Of a stretch of DNA of 29,037 nucleotides, positions 15,426-22,365 are shown piece after piece (positions within the stretch are counted from its first letter, which is position 1; every line of letters begins with the position of its first letter). The DNA lies in the NCBI GenBank assembly GCA_038258095.1, contig JBBSQE010000012.1:1-29037 (forward strand), in the 5' to 3' direction. This DNA is from JBBSQE01 sp038258095. GTDB taxonomy: Bacteria > Actinomycetota > Thermoleophilia > Solirubrobacterales > 70-9. The position numbers were made by a program, and so were the translations under genes. The notes beneath the pieces are model-generated. The model did not search any database. It saw only the letters and a list, made by a program, of their open reading frames with translations, and was not told the DNA's origin.

Positions 15426-15764
15426 GTGGCGCGTCGACGACCTCGCCTCGACAGCAATTATGTGCAGACTCGAGACTCCAGGAGACCGCGACCACTTGAG
15501 CGGTCGGCCGTCGGACAGGCGGACTTGTTCAACGACCGTCGGCCACCAGGCAACGGCGAATCCCTCCGCGGCCCCTCCACATTGACCGAACCGCTCCTCG
15601 ACGCTCGAGAGGCTGCCGATCTGCTCAAAGTTCCACGCAGCGCGCTCTACGAGTTGGTGCGCTCGCGCGGGTTGCCGCACGTTCGCGTCGGCTCCCGCGG
15701 CCTGCGGTTCGTCCGCTCAGACCTGGCTCGGTGGGTCGCGGACAACACCTATGGCCGGCCGTGA
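15426..15764 (+). CDS. Excisionase-like HTH_17 DNA-binding protein of element 2
   Basis: This 112-residue protein has an N-terminal ~50-residue Arg/Pro-rich part of low information. A compact winged helix follows (residues ~57-106): LLDAREAADLLKVPRSALYEL, then VRVGSRGLRFVRSDLARWV. This is the MerR-like excisionase fold used by Xis/RDF proteins. It is the only such gene in element 2 and lies about 1 kb from the integrase, with the toxin-antitoxin pair between them, so it is the best candidate for the directionality factor. It may alternatively be a small regulator. The true start may lie inside the frame, near residue 50. It runs convergently towards the antitoxin gene, 21 bp away. Confidence 0.72.
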   Translation: MARRRPRLDSNYVQTRDSRRPRPLERSAVGQADLFNDRRPPGNGESLRGPSTLTEPLLDAREAADLLKVPRSALYELVRSRGLPHVRVGSRGLRFVRSDLARWVADNTYGRP

Positions 15765-15785
15765 GCCGACAAGACCGCACTCAAC

Positions 15786-16151
15786 TCAAAGGACGACGAG
15801 CTCCCGCTCCGGATCCTCGGCAGATCCGAATTCAAAGCCCAAGACAGCCCGCGCGCCGAGGGCTTCGGCGAGCTTCTTTAGCGTTCGCGAACTGGTGGCA
15901 TGCTGCCCGCTCTCGATCCGCGAGATCACCGATGCGGTGGTGCCCATTCGTGACGCCATCGCCGCCTGAGTAAGCCCCATGGTGCCGCGCCTCATGACCA
16001 CGATCCGAGCCAGGGCTTCGAAAGGAGCTAGCCGCTCGTATTCAGCCCGGAACTCTGGGTCCTCCAGCGAGTTCTTGAGGTGATCGGAAACCGAGGCTCC
16101 AACCGGACTCGCCTGCTTGCTCATCGGTCTTCCCATCGACGTTTCATGCAC
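15786..16151 (-). CDS. higA: HigA-like XRE-family antitoxin
   Basis: The 121-residue frame has an XRE-type five-helix HTH (roughly residues 50-105: ARIVVMRRGTMGLTQAAMASRMGTTASVISRIESGQ). It is the second gene of a toxin-first pair, the order typical of HigBA. The antitoxin binds and neutralises the toxin and represses the operon. Three in-frame starts exist: GTG 16151, ATG 16136 and ATG 16124. The last gives MSKQASPVG and has GGAAG close upstream, so I favour it, though the longer frame is given. A 16-bp inverted repeat just upstream (16158-16173) is a likely binding site for this protein. Confidence 0.85.
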   Translation of the reverse strand: MHETSMGRPMSKQASPVGASVSDHLKNSLEDPEFRAEYERLAPFEALARIVVMRRGTMGLTQAAMASRMGTTASVISRIESGQHATSSRTLKKLAEALGARAVLGFEFGSAEDPERELVVL

Positions 16152-16157
16152 GCAATC

Positions 16158-16173
16158 TTAGCAGTTTTGCTAA
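16158..16173 (-). promoter_or_regulatory. Inverted repeat upstream of higA, candidate HigA operator
   Basis: TTAGCAGTTTTGCTAA has perfect 6-bp arms (16158-16163/16168-16173) around GTTT, in the 42-bp gap between the toxin stop and antitoxin start. On the minus strand a TAAGAT-like -10 box overlaps the antitoxin-proximal arm. This suggests an internal antitoxin promoter that HigA could shut by steric block. Its AT-rich content stands out from the GC-rich surroundings. The binding is inferred. Confidence 0.5.
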
Positions 16174-16193
16174 TACCGCCCCGCTCGGAGGAG

Positions 16194-16595
16194 TCACGGA
16201 GCGTCGTGGCCGGCAGCTCGCGGGGGTTTGCGTGGGCGAGCCTCCATCCGCTCCTTGAAGTCGCCCCAGCGGTCCTCGGCAATTGCGATCTCTGATGGCG
16301 GCACCTTGGCCGTGCTCTTCCGGAATGCGTGCAGCAAGATGATCAGTTGCTTTGAGCGCCGGTAGAGGACGCGGTAGTGCTCGGATCCCACATGGCACCT
16401 CAGCTCTCGCAGTTCCCCCTCGATCTGGGAGCTGTACGGGAACGGGAGATGAGGAATCGAATCGGACAGGCCGTTGAGGCGGTCGAGTTGGTTGAGGATC
16501 GCCACCCGACGCTTGACATCGAGTGAGTCGATGAACTCTCGCACCGGTTCGGCGCCGTCCGTCGCCCGGTAGTAGATGGCCTGAAGGTTGCTCAC
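16194..16595 (-). CDS. higB: HigB-like RelE-superfamily toxin (Gp49/DUF891 type)
   Basis: This 133-residue protein belongs to the phage-derived Gp49-like toxin family, with an N-terminal FIDSLDVKRRVAILNQLDRL helix pair. The core strands LRELRCHVGSEHYRVLYRR and IILLHAFRKSTAKVP carry the conserved Arg/His/Lys residues seen in ribosome-dependent mRNA interferases. It starts with GTG (16593-16595) only 8 bp after the integrase stop, so it is probably on the integrase transcript. As a toxin next to the integrase it is well placed to penalise loss of the element. The C-terminal ~15 residues are a variable basic tail. Confidence 0.85.
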   Translation of the reverse strand: MSNLQAIYYRATDGAEPVREFIDSLDVKRRVAILNQLDRLNGLSDSIPHLPFPYSSQIEGELRELRCHVGSEHYRVLYRRSKQLIILLHAFRKSTAKVPPSEIAIAEDRWGDFKERMEARPRKPPRAAGHDAP

Positions 16596-16603
16596 GACGC
16601 CGA

Positions 16604-17830
16604 TTATCTGACGTGGCGGCCGAGGCCGTTCGGGGCGCTGGATGGCTCGGCCACCGGAGATGCGCCCGCCGCAGCACTCAAGGCCGCAGAGAGGCGCTCC
16701 GCGGCGTCGATCTGTGGCACGTGGTGGACGTAGATCATCGTCGTCGCGATGTCCGCGTGGCCCATGTAGGCCTTGACATCGGAGAGCGGGAAGACCTGAA
16801 CCGCGAGGGTGCCAAAGGTGTGGCGCAGGTCGTGGAAGCGGAGCGGCCTCAAGCCTGCACTTTCACGAGCTGCGTAGAAGCGGCGTCGGAGCGCCGAGTC
16901 CTCGATATATGTGCCCGCTGCATTGCAAAAGACCAAGTCCTCATCGTCAATGAACTCTTCCCGGCGACTGAGCTGATCGAGGGCGCGAACGACCTGGTCG
17001 ATCATCGGCACGCTCCGCACCCGTCCCGACTTCGGGACCCCCTCCTCCCCCAGCACGTAGGAGCGGCGGATGTGGATCAGCCGCTTGGAGAAGGCGACGT
17101 CGCGCCACCGCAGTGCCCGCAGCTCGCCGAGGCGAAGCCCTGCGTAGGCCGCGGTGGTGAAGATTGCTGCGTCCTGAACTGAGTTCGCAGCGCGGGCCAA
17201 CGCCTCGACCTCCGCAGCGGAGAGCACCTCGAAATCGCCGGACCGTCGCACCGGCTGGCGCTCCACGCCCGCCGCAGCATTGGCTGGCAATCCGTAGACC
17301 CGCTGAGCGCGCTTGAGAATCCCGTGGATCGATGCCAGATACTTGTTGATGGTCCCCGGCGCGAGCCCGCGCTCCGTGACCAAGTGTGAGCGAAAGGCGT
17401 CGATGTGCTGGCTCGTGATCGCCTCGAGGGGCGCGTCGCCGAACGCCGGGATGAGCACTCGGTTCATGATGATCCGGTAGTCACGGACAGTCGATGACCG
17501 CCGCTTGCGGTCGAACTCGATGTAGCGCAGCCACTCCACGGCTGCCTCCGCGAAGCTGACGCCGCCGGCTGGCCGGGCCGCAGCGACAAGCTGACCGCGT
17601 CTGGCGTCGGCCAGGATCGCGTCGAGCTCGAGCTGGGCACCTTGTTTCGTCAAAAACCCCTGCTGAGGTCTCCCCCGCCCCGTCCACACCTTTCCGAGGA
17701 CGCGCTGGTGCTGCCCGCCCGAATCACGCCACTTGGCCATCCAGCGATCACCTGATTTGCGGCGCTTACGAAAGACGTGCCCGCTGACCGGTTTCGGCTG
17801 CAAGAAGGAAATCGACCGAGTCATGCCCAT
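16604..17830 (-). CDS. int: Tyrosine integrase of element 2
   Basis: This 408-residue phage-type recombinase is complete. The N-terminal arm-binding part (residues 15-85) is basic. The SAM-like core-binding domain (~92-180) runs from FAEAAVEWLRYIEFD through to INKYLASIHGILKRA. The catalytic domain shows R233 (AGLRLGEL), K267, H333 and R336 (HDLRHTFG), H358 (MGHAD) and nucleophile Y367 (TTMIYVHH). It should catalyse recombination between tRNA attB and the element's attP. It sits 135 bp from the right att copy with its N-terminus facing it, the same polarity as element 1. ATG 17824 (MTRSIS) is an alternative start. Its 3' end is 8 bp from the toxin gene. Confidence 0.93.
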   Translation of the reverse strand: MGMTRSISFLQPKPVSGHVFRKRRKSGDRWMAKWRDSGGQHQRVLGKVWTGRGRPQQGFLTKQGAQLELDAILADARRGQLVAAARPAGGVSFAEAAVEWLRYIEFDRKRRSSTVRDYRIIMNRVLIPAFGDAPLEAITSQHIDAFRSHLVTERGLAPGTINKYLASIHGILKRAQRVYGLPANAAAGVERQPVRRSGDFEVLSAAEVEALARAANSVQDAAIFTTAAYAGLRLGELRALRWRDVAFSKRLIHIRRSYVLGEEGVPKSGRVRSVPMIDQVVRALDQLSRREEFIDDEDLVFCNAAGTYIEDSALRRRFYAARESAGLRPLRFHDLRHTFGTLAVQVFPLSDVKAYMGHADIATTMIYVHHVPQIDAAERLSAALSAAAGASPVAEPSSAPNGLGRHVR

Positions 17831-17859
17831 GACCGAGTTGTCGATCGACGGCGGAAAGC

Positions 17860-17878
17860 GTGTCCCAGATGTGTCCCC
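17860..17878 (+). repeat. Paired GTGTCCC repeats, right arm sites of element 2
   Basis: GTGTCCCA (17860-17867) and GTGTCCCC (17871-17878) lie 11 bp apart, between the integrase start and the att core at 17965. The word and spacing match the left-end pair (950-968). They overlap the integrase upstream region, so integrase could control its own transcription. Confidence 0.5.
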
Positions 17879-17964
17879 GACTCTGCAGAACTACCGCGAC
17901 CTAGGCAGAACGCAACAGCATCCCAGAGCCGCTCACAGAGCCAAAACCCCTGCAAATCCCAGCA

Positions 17965-18006
17965 ATCATAATCCGCGTGTCGGGGGTTCGAGTCCCTCCT
18001 CCGGCA
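17965..18006 (+). repeat. att copy 2: 42-bp 3' fragment of the CAT-anticodon tRNA gene
   Basis: It is identical over 42 bp to 847-888, from the anticodon loop to the discriminator base. No pairing 5' half exists to the left (the bases before it are AAATCCCAGCA), so it is a displaced tRNA tail marking the boundary between element 2 and the chromosome. Similarity to copy 1 fades by about 18040. Confidence 0.85.
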
Positions 18007-18513
18007 TCGCTCTTTCCGCTGCGTAGAGCGAATTTGACAATGATCACGCTTCCGCCGAATCGATATGGCGGACTCAAGCCGTTGCAGCTCAGGGCTCGTG
18101 CGAGACCTGCGGTGATGACGGCGTCGAGCTCGCAACCCGCTCCGCCAGCCGCCAGCCGATTTTCAGCGGCTTCCTGCGGCCTCCAGCCGCGAACTTCGGC
18201 TTGCCCGCGGATCTCCCGCGACCTTGCGTGAGTGAAAGTGCTTGCAGCCGAGCCTAAGCTCGTGGTCGATGACCATTTACGTCGAAGAACAGTCGCGGTC
18301 ATTGAAGCGACACGGTCCACCACGCCGACGCGCGCCACTTTCGCCCCTGGGTGACATCCATTCATCTCGTGGGCGGGGCATGGGCCGGGCTTTGTCGTTC
18401 AGGGGATCGGCTCTCAGGAATGGAAAAGCCGCCATAAGATCCAGCCGCTGCGCTTGCTTTGCCGCGCGAGAGATCTTGATCCGCGCCCAGTGTTGGGTGG
18501 GTAAGGTCGCTGC
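18007..18513. other. Chromosomal flank of the insertion site, no gene seen
   Basis: About 500 bp lie between the att site and the channel gene. The first ~33 bp resemble the flank of att copy 1, including GCTCT..AGAGC (18009-18013/18025-18029), perhaps the original tRNA terminator. The remainder has no frame with family-like sequence. The channel gene promoter should be near its right end, but I cannot name boxes. Confidence 0.4.
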
Positions 18514-18954
18514 GTGCCCGAATCAATGGTCCGCAACCGACGCAGGAACTTGCGCTACCTACTGGTCCTCGCGGCGCTCGTCGTCGTACTGGCCGGGGGT
18601 GGCGCCGCGGCCCTCGAGACCGATACGGTCGGCACCTTCGGCCAAGGGGTGTGGTGGGCTCTCTCACTGACCACAACTGTTGGCTTTGTCGGCCATCCCC
18701 CGGTCACGACCGGCGGACGCATCCTGGCCGCCTCCCTGATGATCTTCGGTTTCTCACTGCTGGCCGCAGTGACAGCTGCGGTGGCCGCACTTCTCGTACG
18801 TGAAGACGAGGAGGCCTTCGAGCGCGTGGAGAGGAAGTTCGACAGCGAGATGCTCACCGAGCTCCGCAAATTGAACGCGAGGCTGGACCGGCTCGAGGGG
18901 GCGGGCGGCGCGACGCCGGGAACAGACGCCGGACACCAGGGGGGCTCGAAGTGA
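18514..18954 (+). CDS. Two-TM potassium-channel-like protein with atypical filter
   Basis: This 146-residue membrane protein has TM1 (~15-35), a pore helix (GVWWALSLT), the filter segment TTVGFVGHPPVTTGGRI, then TM2 (~72-97) and a charged coiled-coil tail (~97-130). The order matches KcsA-type 2TM channels, and the filter aligns without gaps to TTVGYGDLYPVT. The second Gly of GYG is Val here and Tyr is Phe, which may alter selectivity or conduction. The start is GTG 18514 with AAGG eight bases upstream; ATG 18526 is the alternative. It presumably forms a tetramer in the cytoplasmic membrane. It appears monocistronic. Confidence 0.82.
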   Translation: MPESMVRNRRRNLRYLLVLAALVVVLAGGGAAALETDTVGTFGQGVWWALSLTTTVGFVGHPPVTTGGRILAASLMIFGFSLLAAVTAAVAALLVREDEEAFERVERKFDSEMLTELRKLNARLDRLEGAGGATPGTDAGHQGGSK

Positions 18955-19028
18955 GCAACTCGCCTTCCGGCAGGATCGAGAAGGTCCTTCGTCACCCCCC
19001 GGGCCCCTCCAGCAGTTATCGCCTCATG

Positions 19029-19301
19029 TCAATTGGGCCGGCGCGGAGATACGGCGATGATCGTTCCCACCCCAACCGAACAGATCCCACCGAACACGAC
19101 CCACTCCGGCCAGCTGTCAAGCTCGAAAGCGGCTGCATAGCCGAGCATCAGCAGCACAAGGACCAGCACGATCGTTAGAGCCTTGATGTGGGAAGCTTGG
19201 CGCTCCAGCTTTTCCTCGTGGCTCAACTCTCCCGTCGGCCGGCGCAGATGATGTTTGCCGTGGCGCGGGGCGGAGGGGTCTGTGTAGTGAAGCTCAGACA
19301 T
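19029..19301 (-). CDS. Small two-TM membrane protein, unknown function
   Basis: The protein has 90 residues from ATG 19299-19301. A His/Arg-rich cytoplasmic-looking N-terminus (APRHGKHHLRR) is followed by two hydrophobic segments (about residues 42-60, IKALTIVLVLVLLMLGYAA, and 66-84) separated by an acidic turn. I recognise no family. The frame extends 13 codons upstream but that part is non-descript. It is convergent with the channel gene; co-function is unknown. Confidence 0.55.
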   Translation of the reverse strand: MSELHYTDPSAPRHGKHHLRRPTGELSHEEKLERQASHIKALTIVLVLVLLMLGYAAAFELDSWPEWVVFGGICSVGVGTIIAVSPRRPN

Positions 19302-19395
19302 AGCTGGATGCCAACGTCGCCAGTCTAGGCAATCCTGCATGCTCGCACTCGGAACACAAAACTCGGCCGGCTTTGGGCAAACCGCGTGCCGTGAA

Positions 19396-20001
19396 CTATG
19401 CGACGAGCATCGTTTCCTCGAAGGAGGGCAGGGGCTTTATCAATGGCGCCAGGAGCTCGCCCGCCTGGTCGGACGTCAGCACCTGTGACGGGTCGAGCTT
19501 GATGAACTCGCGCGCGCTCGGGTCGAACTCCCAGACGTCTTCGCCGACCAGCCGGCAGCGTTCGTCGTAAGGCCAGATCATCGCTTCGCGAACCTTGGCG
19601 AGGTAGGTGGCGTCCTCGTCGGCGGGGACACCCTCGGCAGCGAGAACCGCCCCCGGAATCTGCTGGTAAAGGGTGCCGCGGGAGATGATCATCGTGTCGC
19701 CGACGGCGAGCTCCTCGCCCTCGGCATAGAACACGCACTGGTCGTTCTCGGTCCATTCCCGATAGACGCCCTGTACCTCCTCACGGCCGTTGAGGTCGAA
19801 GACCTTCCCGAGGTAGTTGAAGCGGTAATAGGGCTCCTCGACAGTCATCTCCGGCGCGAAGATCTCCTCGTTCCGTCCGGCCATCTCGAGATAGCGATGC
19901 CGATTGTAGCTTTCGAGCATGAAGCGATGCCGAGGGTTCTCGGTCCGCTCGAGAAGACGCTCGACGGCGATGTTGGTCTTGGTGATGTCGAACTTGGGCA
20001 C
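19396..20001 (-). CDS. Conserved protein of unknown function, last gene of the lipid operon
   Basis: The protein has 201 residues, is soluble and acidic, with no signal peptide or membrane segment. An N-terminal helix with HRFMLESYNRHRYLEMAG is followed by alternating aromatic-rich strands (EPYYRFNYLG, DQCVFYAEGEE, DTMIISRGTLYQQ). This recalls NTF2/SnoaL-like cone folds, which bind hydrophobic ligands, but I cannot assign a family with confidence. It starts with GTG (19999-20001) preceded by GAGAGG six bases upstream. It lies 31 bp after the acyltransferase gene, so it is probably co-transcribed and may act on or bind the same lipids. Confidence 0.6.
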   Translation of the reverse strand: MPKFDITKTNIAVERLLERTENPRHRFMLESYNRHRYLEMAGRNEEIFAPEMTVEEPYYRFNYLGKVFDLNGREEVQGVYREWTENDQCVFYAEGEELAVGDTMIISRGTLYQQIPGAVLAAEGVPADEDATYLAKVREAMIWPYDERCRLVGEDVWEFDPSAREFIKLDPSQVLTSDQAGELLAPLIKPLPSFEETMLVA

Positions 20002-20032
20002 GATGTTCCTCTCGTTGATGGGTCGGGATGGC

Positions 20033-21520
20033 TCAGGCGGCCGCGGCGCGCCCGGCTTCGGGTACGAGCGCCAGCAACTCCGCCTGCGCCCGCTTCAGTG
20101 CTTCGACGAGCGGCCACGGGTCGTCGACCAGCTCGCGGTCGGCGACGACGCCGAAGTTGAGGCCGCCCTTGTAGCTCATGACCGTCAGGTTCAGCCCGAT
20201 CCCGTCGAGGATCGCCGAGATCGGATACAGAACCTCCAGACGCGCCCCGGCCAGATATTGAGTGACGGGGGAGCCCGGGACGTTTGAGATCACGGTGTTG
20301 ACCGGCGCCTCACGCGGATGACGCGCGGCCACCGCAGTCGTCACTCGGGCCGCTCGGCCGAGGAGAGCCGGGTGGATCATGTGGTTCGCATCCTGGAGCA
20401 CGGTCACCGGCACGCCCTTGTGGCGCTCCTTGGCCGAGCGAAGAGACGCGTTCGCACTGCGAAGGCGCTCACCGCAGTCGCTCTCATCCGTGGGAATCGA
20501 AACCAGCATCGTCGAGACCCGGTTGCCGAAGCTGCCGGCCTCGTCCTCGGTCCGCACGGACACCGGAATCATCGCCAGCAGCGGCTCGGGCGGCAGGGCG
20601 TCGAGCTCCGTCAGCCAATCCCGCAGCGCGGCGGCGCAGATGGTCACGACGACGTCATTCACGGTGACGCCGAAATGGTTCTTGATCAGCTTCACCTCGG
20701 CAAGCGACTGGCTCGACAGGGCGAGCCTGCGGTGCGGTGAGATCGGCTGATTGAGGATCGTCCGTGGAGCGTGCAGGCTCCGGCCTTCGAGCACCCCGCC
20801 ATCCTTGGTCCGCGGCCGCTTCCGAAGCGCTCGCCGGCTGAACCCCGAGATGGTGCCGATCCCCGGGAGGTGCCGGAGCGTTGGATTCTGGTCGAGGTGG
20901 GGAAGCACCCTCGGCAGCCCGCGGAGAGCACGGAGCGGCTGGCGGGGAACCCCGGCAAGTCCCCTCCCGAGCATGCTGATCTGGCTCGGCATTCCGTTCG
21001 GTTCGGCCTGATTCGCCGGCGGCGAGGCCTCCCGTCCGGACGCTTCGGTGTCGAGGATGATGCCGAGGATCTCGGCGCCCGACGCCCCGTCGACCGCAGC
21101 GTGATGGAACTTGGTGAGGACGGCGACGCGGTTGTCCTCCAGCCCATGGATCAGGTACAGCTCCCACAGCGGATGCGAGCGATCCAGTGGGCGCGAGACC
21201 AGGCGCGCGACCTGCTCCGTCAGCATCAGCTCGTCTCCGGGCGTCGGCAGCGCCAGCTCGCGAAGATGGAAGTCGAGATCGAATTCGGTGTCGTCGACCC
21301 AGTACGGGTAATCGATCCCCAGCGGGACCTCGGCAAGGCGCCAGCGAAACGGCGGCAGCAGGTGAATGCGTGACGAGATCAGGTCCCGGACCGCACCGAG
21401 GGTCAGCTTCCCCCCGGGAGCGGTCGACTGGTCATAGATCGCCAGGCTCGAGACGTGGGCGTGGTTGCGCCCGTCCTCGAGGGCGAGGAACTGCGCGTCG
21501 ATGCTGCTGAGCTGTCTCAT
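20033..21520 (-). CDS. Wax ester synthase/diacylglycerol acyltransferase (WS/DGAT)
   Basis: The protein has 495 residues, the normal family length. The catalytic HHAAVDG motif (139-145) is intact, with FDLDFHLRE and PLW (117-119) ahead of it, and VNDVVVTICAAALRDWL in the second half, the conserved ND motif. These enzymes join acyl-CoA to diacylglycerol or fatty alcohol, making storage triacylglycerol or wax ester at the membrane face. The start is ATG 21518-21520, which overlaps the dehydrogenase stop as ATGA and has GGAGAGG just upstream; a GTG four codons earlier exists. It is co-translated with the dehydrogenase and the ligase, consistent with one acyl-activation and esterification pathway. 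Confidence 0.92.
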   Translation of the reverse strand: MRQLSSIDAQFLALEDGRNHAHVSSLAIYDQSTAPGGKLTLGAVRDLISSRIHLLPPFRWRLAEVPLGIDYPYWVDDTEFDLDFHLRELALPTPGDELMLTEQVARLVSRPLDRSHPLWELYLIHGLEDNRVAVLTKFHHAAVDGASGAEILGIILDTEASGREASPPANQAEPNGMPSQISMLGRGLAGVPRQPLRALRGLPRVLPHLDQNPTLRHLPGIGTISGFSRRALRKRPRTKDGGVLEGRSLHAPRTILNQPISPHRRLALSSQSLAEVKLIKNHFGVTVNDVVVTICAAALRDWLTELDALPPEPLLAMIPVSVRTEDEAGSFGNRVSTMLVSIPTDESDCGERLRSANASLRSAKERHKGVPVTVLQDANHMIHPALLGRAARVTTAVAARHPREAPVNTVISNVPGSPVTQYLAGARLEVLYPISAILDGIGLNLTVMSYKGGLNFGVVADRELVDDPWPLVEALKRAQAELLALVPEAGRAAAA

Positions 21521-22365
21521 TCGCCTCTCCACATCAGTCGGTCGGCAAGGCGCGCTGCCACCGCGCCTGCCCTTGTTGATATTCGTCCGGCGATCCAGGC
21601 CGGGTAGACATGCATCGCCGGGACGACCTGAATCGAGCGCCGCTTGCGGATCGCGTTCACCGCCGCCTCTGCAACAGCCTCGGGGGAGGCGCCGCGGCGC
21701 TCGTAGAAATCGACGGCCTTCTGCTTCCGAAGGCCGGATTCGTCGCGGACCGTCGAGTGCTTGACGATCCCCGTCGCGATGATCCCGGGGCAGAGCGCCG
21801 TCACGCCGATCCCACGTGGCGAAAGCTCGAGGTCGAGCGACTGGCTCATGCCGACGACGGCGTGCTTGGTCGCGCAGTAGGGAGCCAATTGGATGGCCGG
21901 GATCAAACCGAGGCCGGACGCCGTGTTGACGATGTGCGACGGACGCCGTTGCTCGAGCATCCTCGGGACGAAGGCGGTGATGCCGTGGACGACTCCCATC
22001 AGGTTGATCTCGACGATTCGCCTCCAGTCCTCGACGGATGTCTGCTCGATCGGGCCCGAGAAGCCGATGCCCGCGTTGTTGTGAAGGACGTCGACGCCGC
22101 CGTCTGCCTCGTAGACCCTCGCGGCGAGGGCCTCCAGGGCGTGTGAGTCTGTGACATCGACCTCGTGCGCGCGCGCCGATCCCCCGGCGGCGCGGATCCC
22201 ACCCACGACAGCCTCCACGGCCGGTCCGGAGATATCCGCGAGATGCACGGTTGCTCCGTGGCGGGCGAGCTCGAAAGCCGTTGCCCTCCCGATGCCAGAG
22301 CCGGCGCCGGTGATGACAGCGACCCCCGCGAGATCAACTCTCTTCGCTCTCCTCTTCGCACTCAC
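21517..22365 (-). CDS. Short-chain dehydrogenase/reductase
   Basis: This 282-residue classical SDR has the cofactor motif TGAGSGIG (19-26), NNAG (96-99), Ser150, and the catalytic YCATK (Y163, K167). D44 at the end of strand 2 (HLADIS) suggests NAD(H) preference. A basic N-terminal leader and a C-terminal hydrophobic/basic tail (YPAWIAGRISTRAG) may favour membrane contact. It starts with GTG overlapping the ligase stop as GTGA, and its stop overlaps the WS/DGAT start. Substrate is unknown; in this operon a fatty alcohol/aldehyde or a hydroxy/keto lipid is likely. Confidence 0.9.
   Translation of the reverse strand: MSAKRRAKRVDLAGVAVITGAGSGIGRATAFELARHGATVHLADISGPAVEAVVGGIRAAGGSARAHEVDVTDSHALEALAARVYEADGGVDVLHNNAGIGFSGPIEQTSVEDWRRIVEINLMGVVHGITAFVPRMLEQRRPSHIVNTASGLGLIPAIQLAPYCATKHAVVGMSQSLDLELSPRGIGVTALCPGIIATGIVKHSTVRDESGLRKQKAVDFYERRGASPEAVAEAAVNAIRKRRSIQVVPAMHVYPAWIAGRISTRAGAVAARLADRLMWRGE

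Larger units (their letters stand above)
847..17964. mobile_element. Element 2: 17.1-kb tRNA-integrated defence island
   Basis: It is bounded by the 42-bp direct repeats at 847-888 and 17965-18006, with a complete tyrosine integrase (16604-17830) next to the right repeat. Both subterminal regions carry GTGTCCC-type repeat pairs. The cargo is nearly all nuclease, methyltransferase, helicase, NAD-hydrolase-type or toxin-antitoxin genes. There are no visible replication, conjugation or virion genes, so it is an integrative genomic island that can perhaps excise but would need help to transfer. An HTH_17 protein (15426-15764) may be its excisionase. Confidence 0.8.

Noticed and set aside
18034..18069. 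Promoter beginning TTGACA just right of att copy 2
   Set aside because: No -10 box occurs at 16-19 bp, and the next gene is about 470 bp away.
18951..19178. Small rightward gene overlapping the channel stop as GTGA
   Set aside because: The overlap looks like coupling, but the translation is low-complexity and is opposite the two-TM protein gene, which has better protein character.
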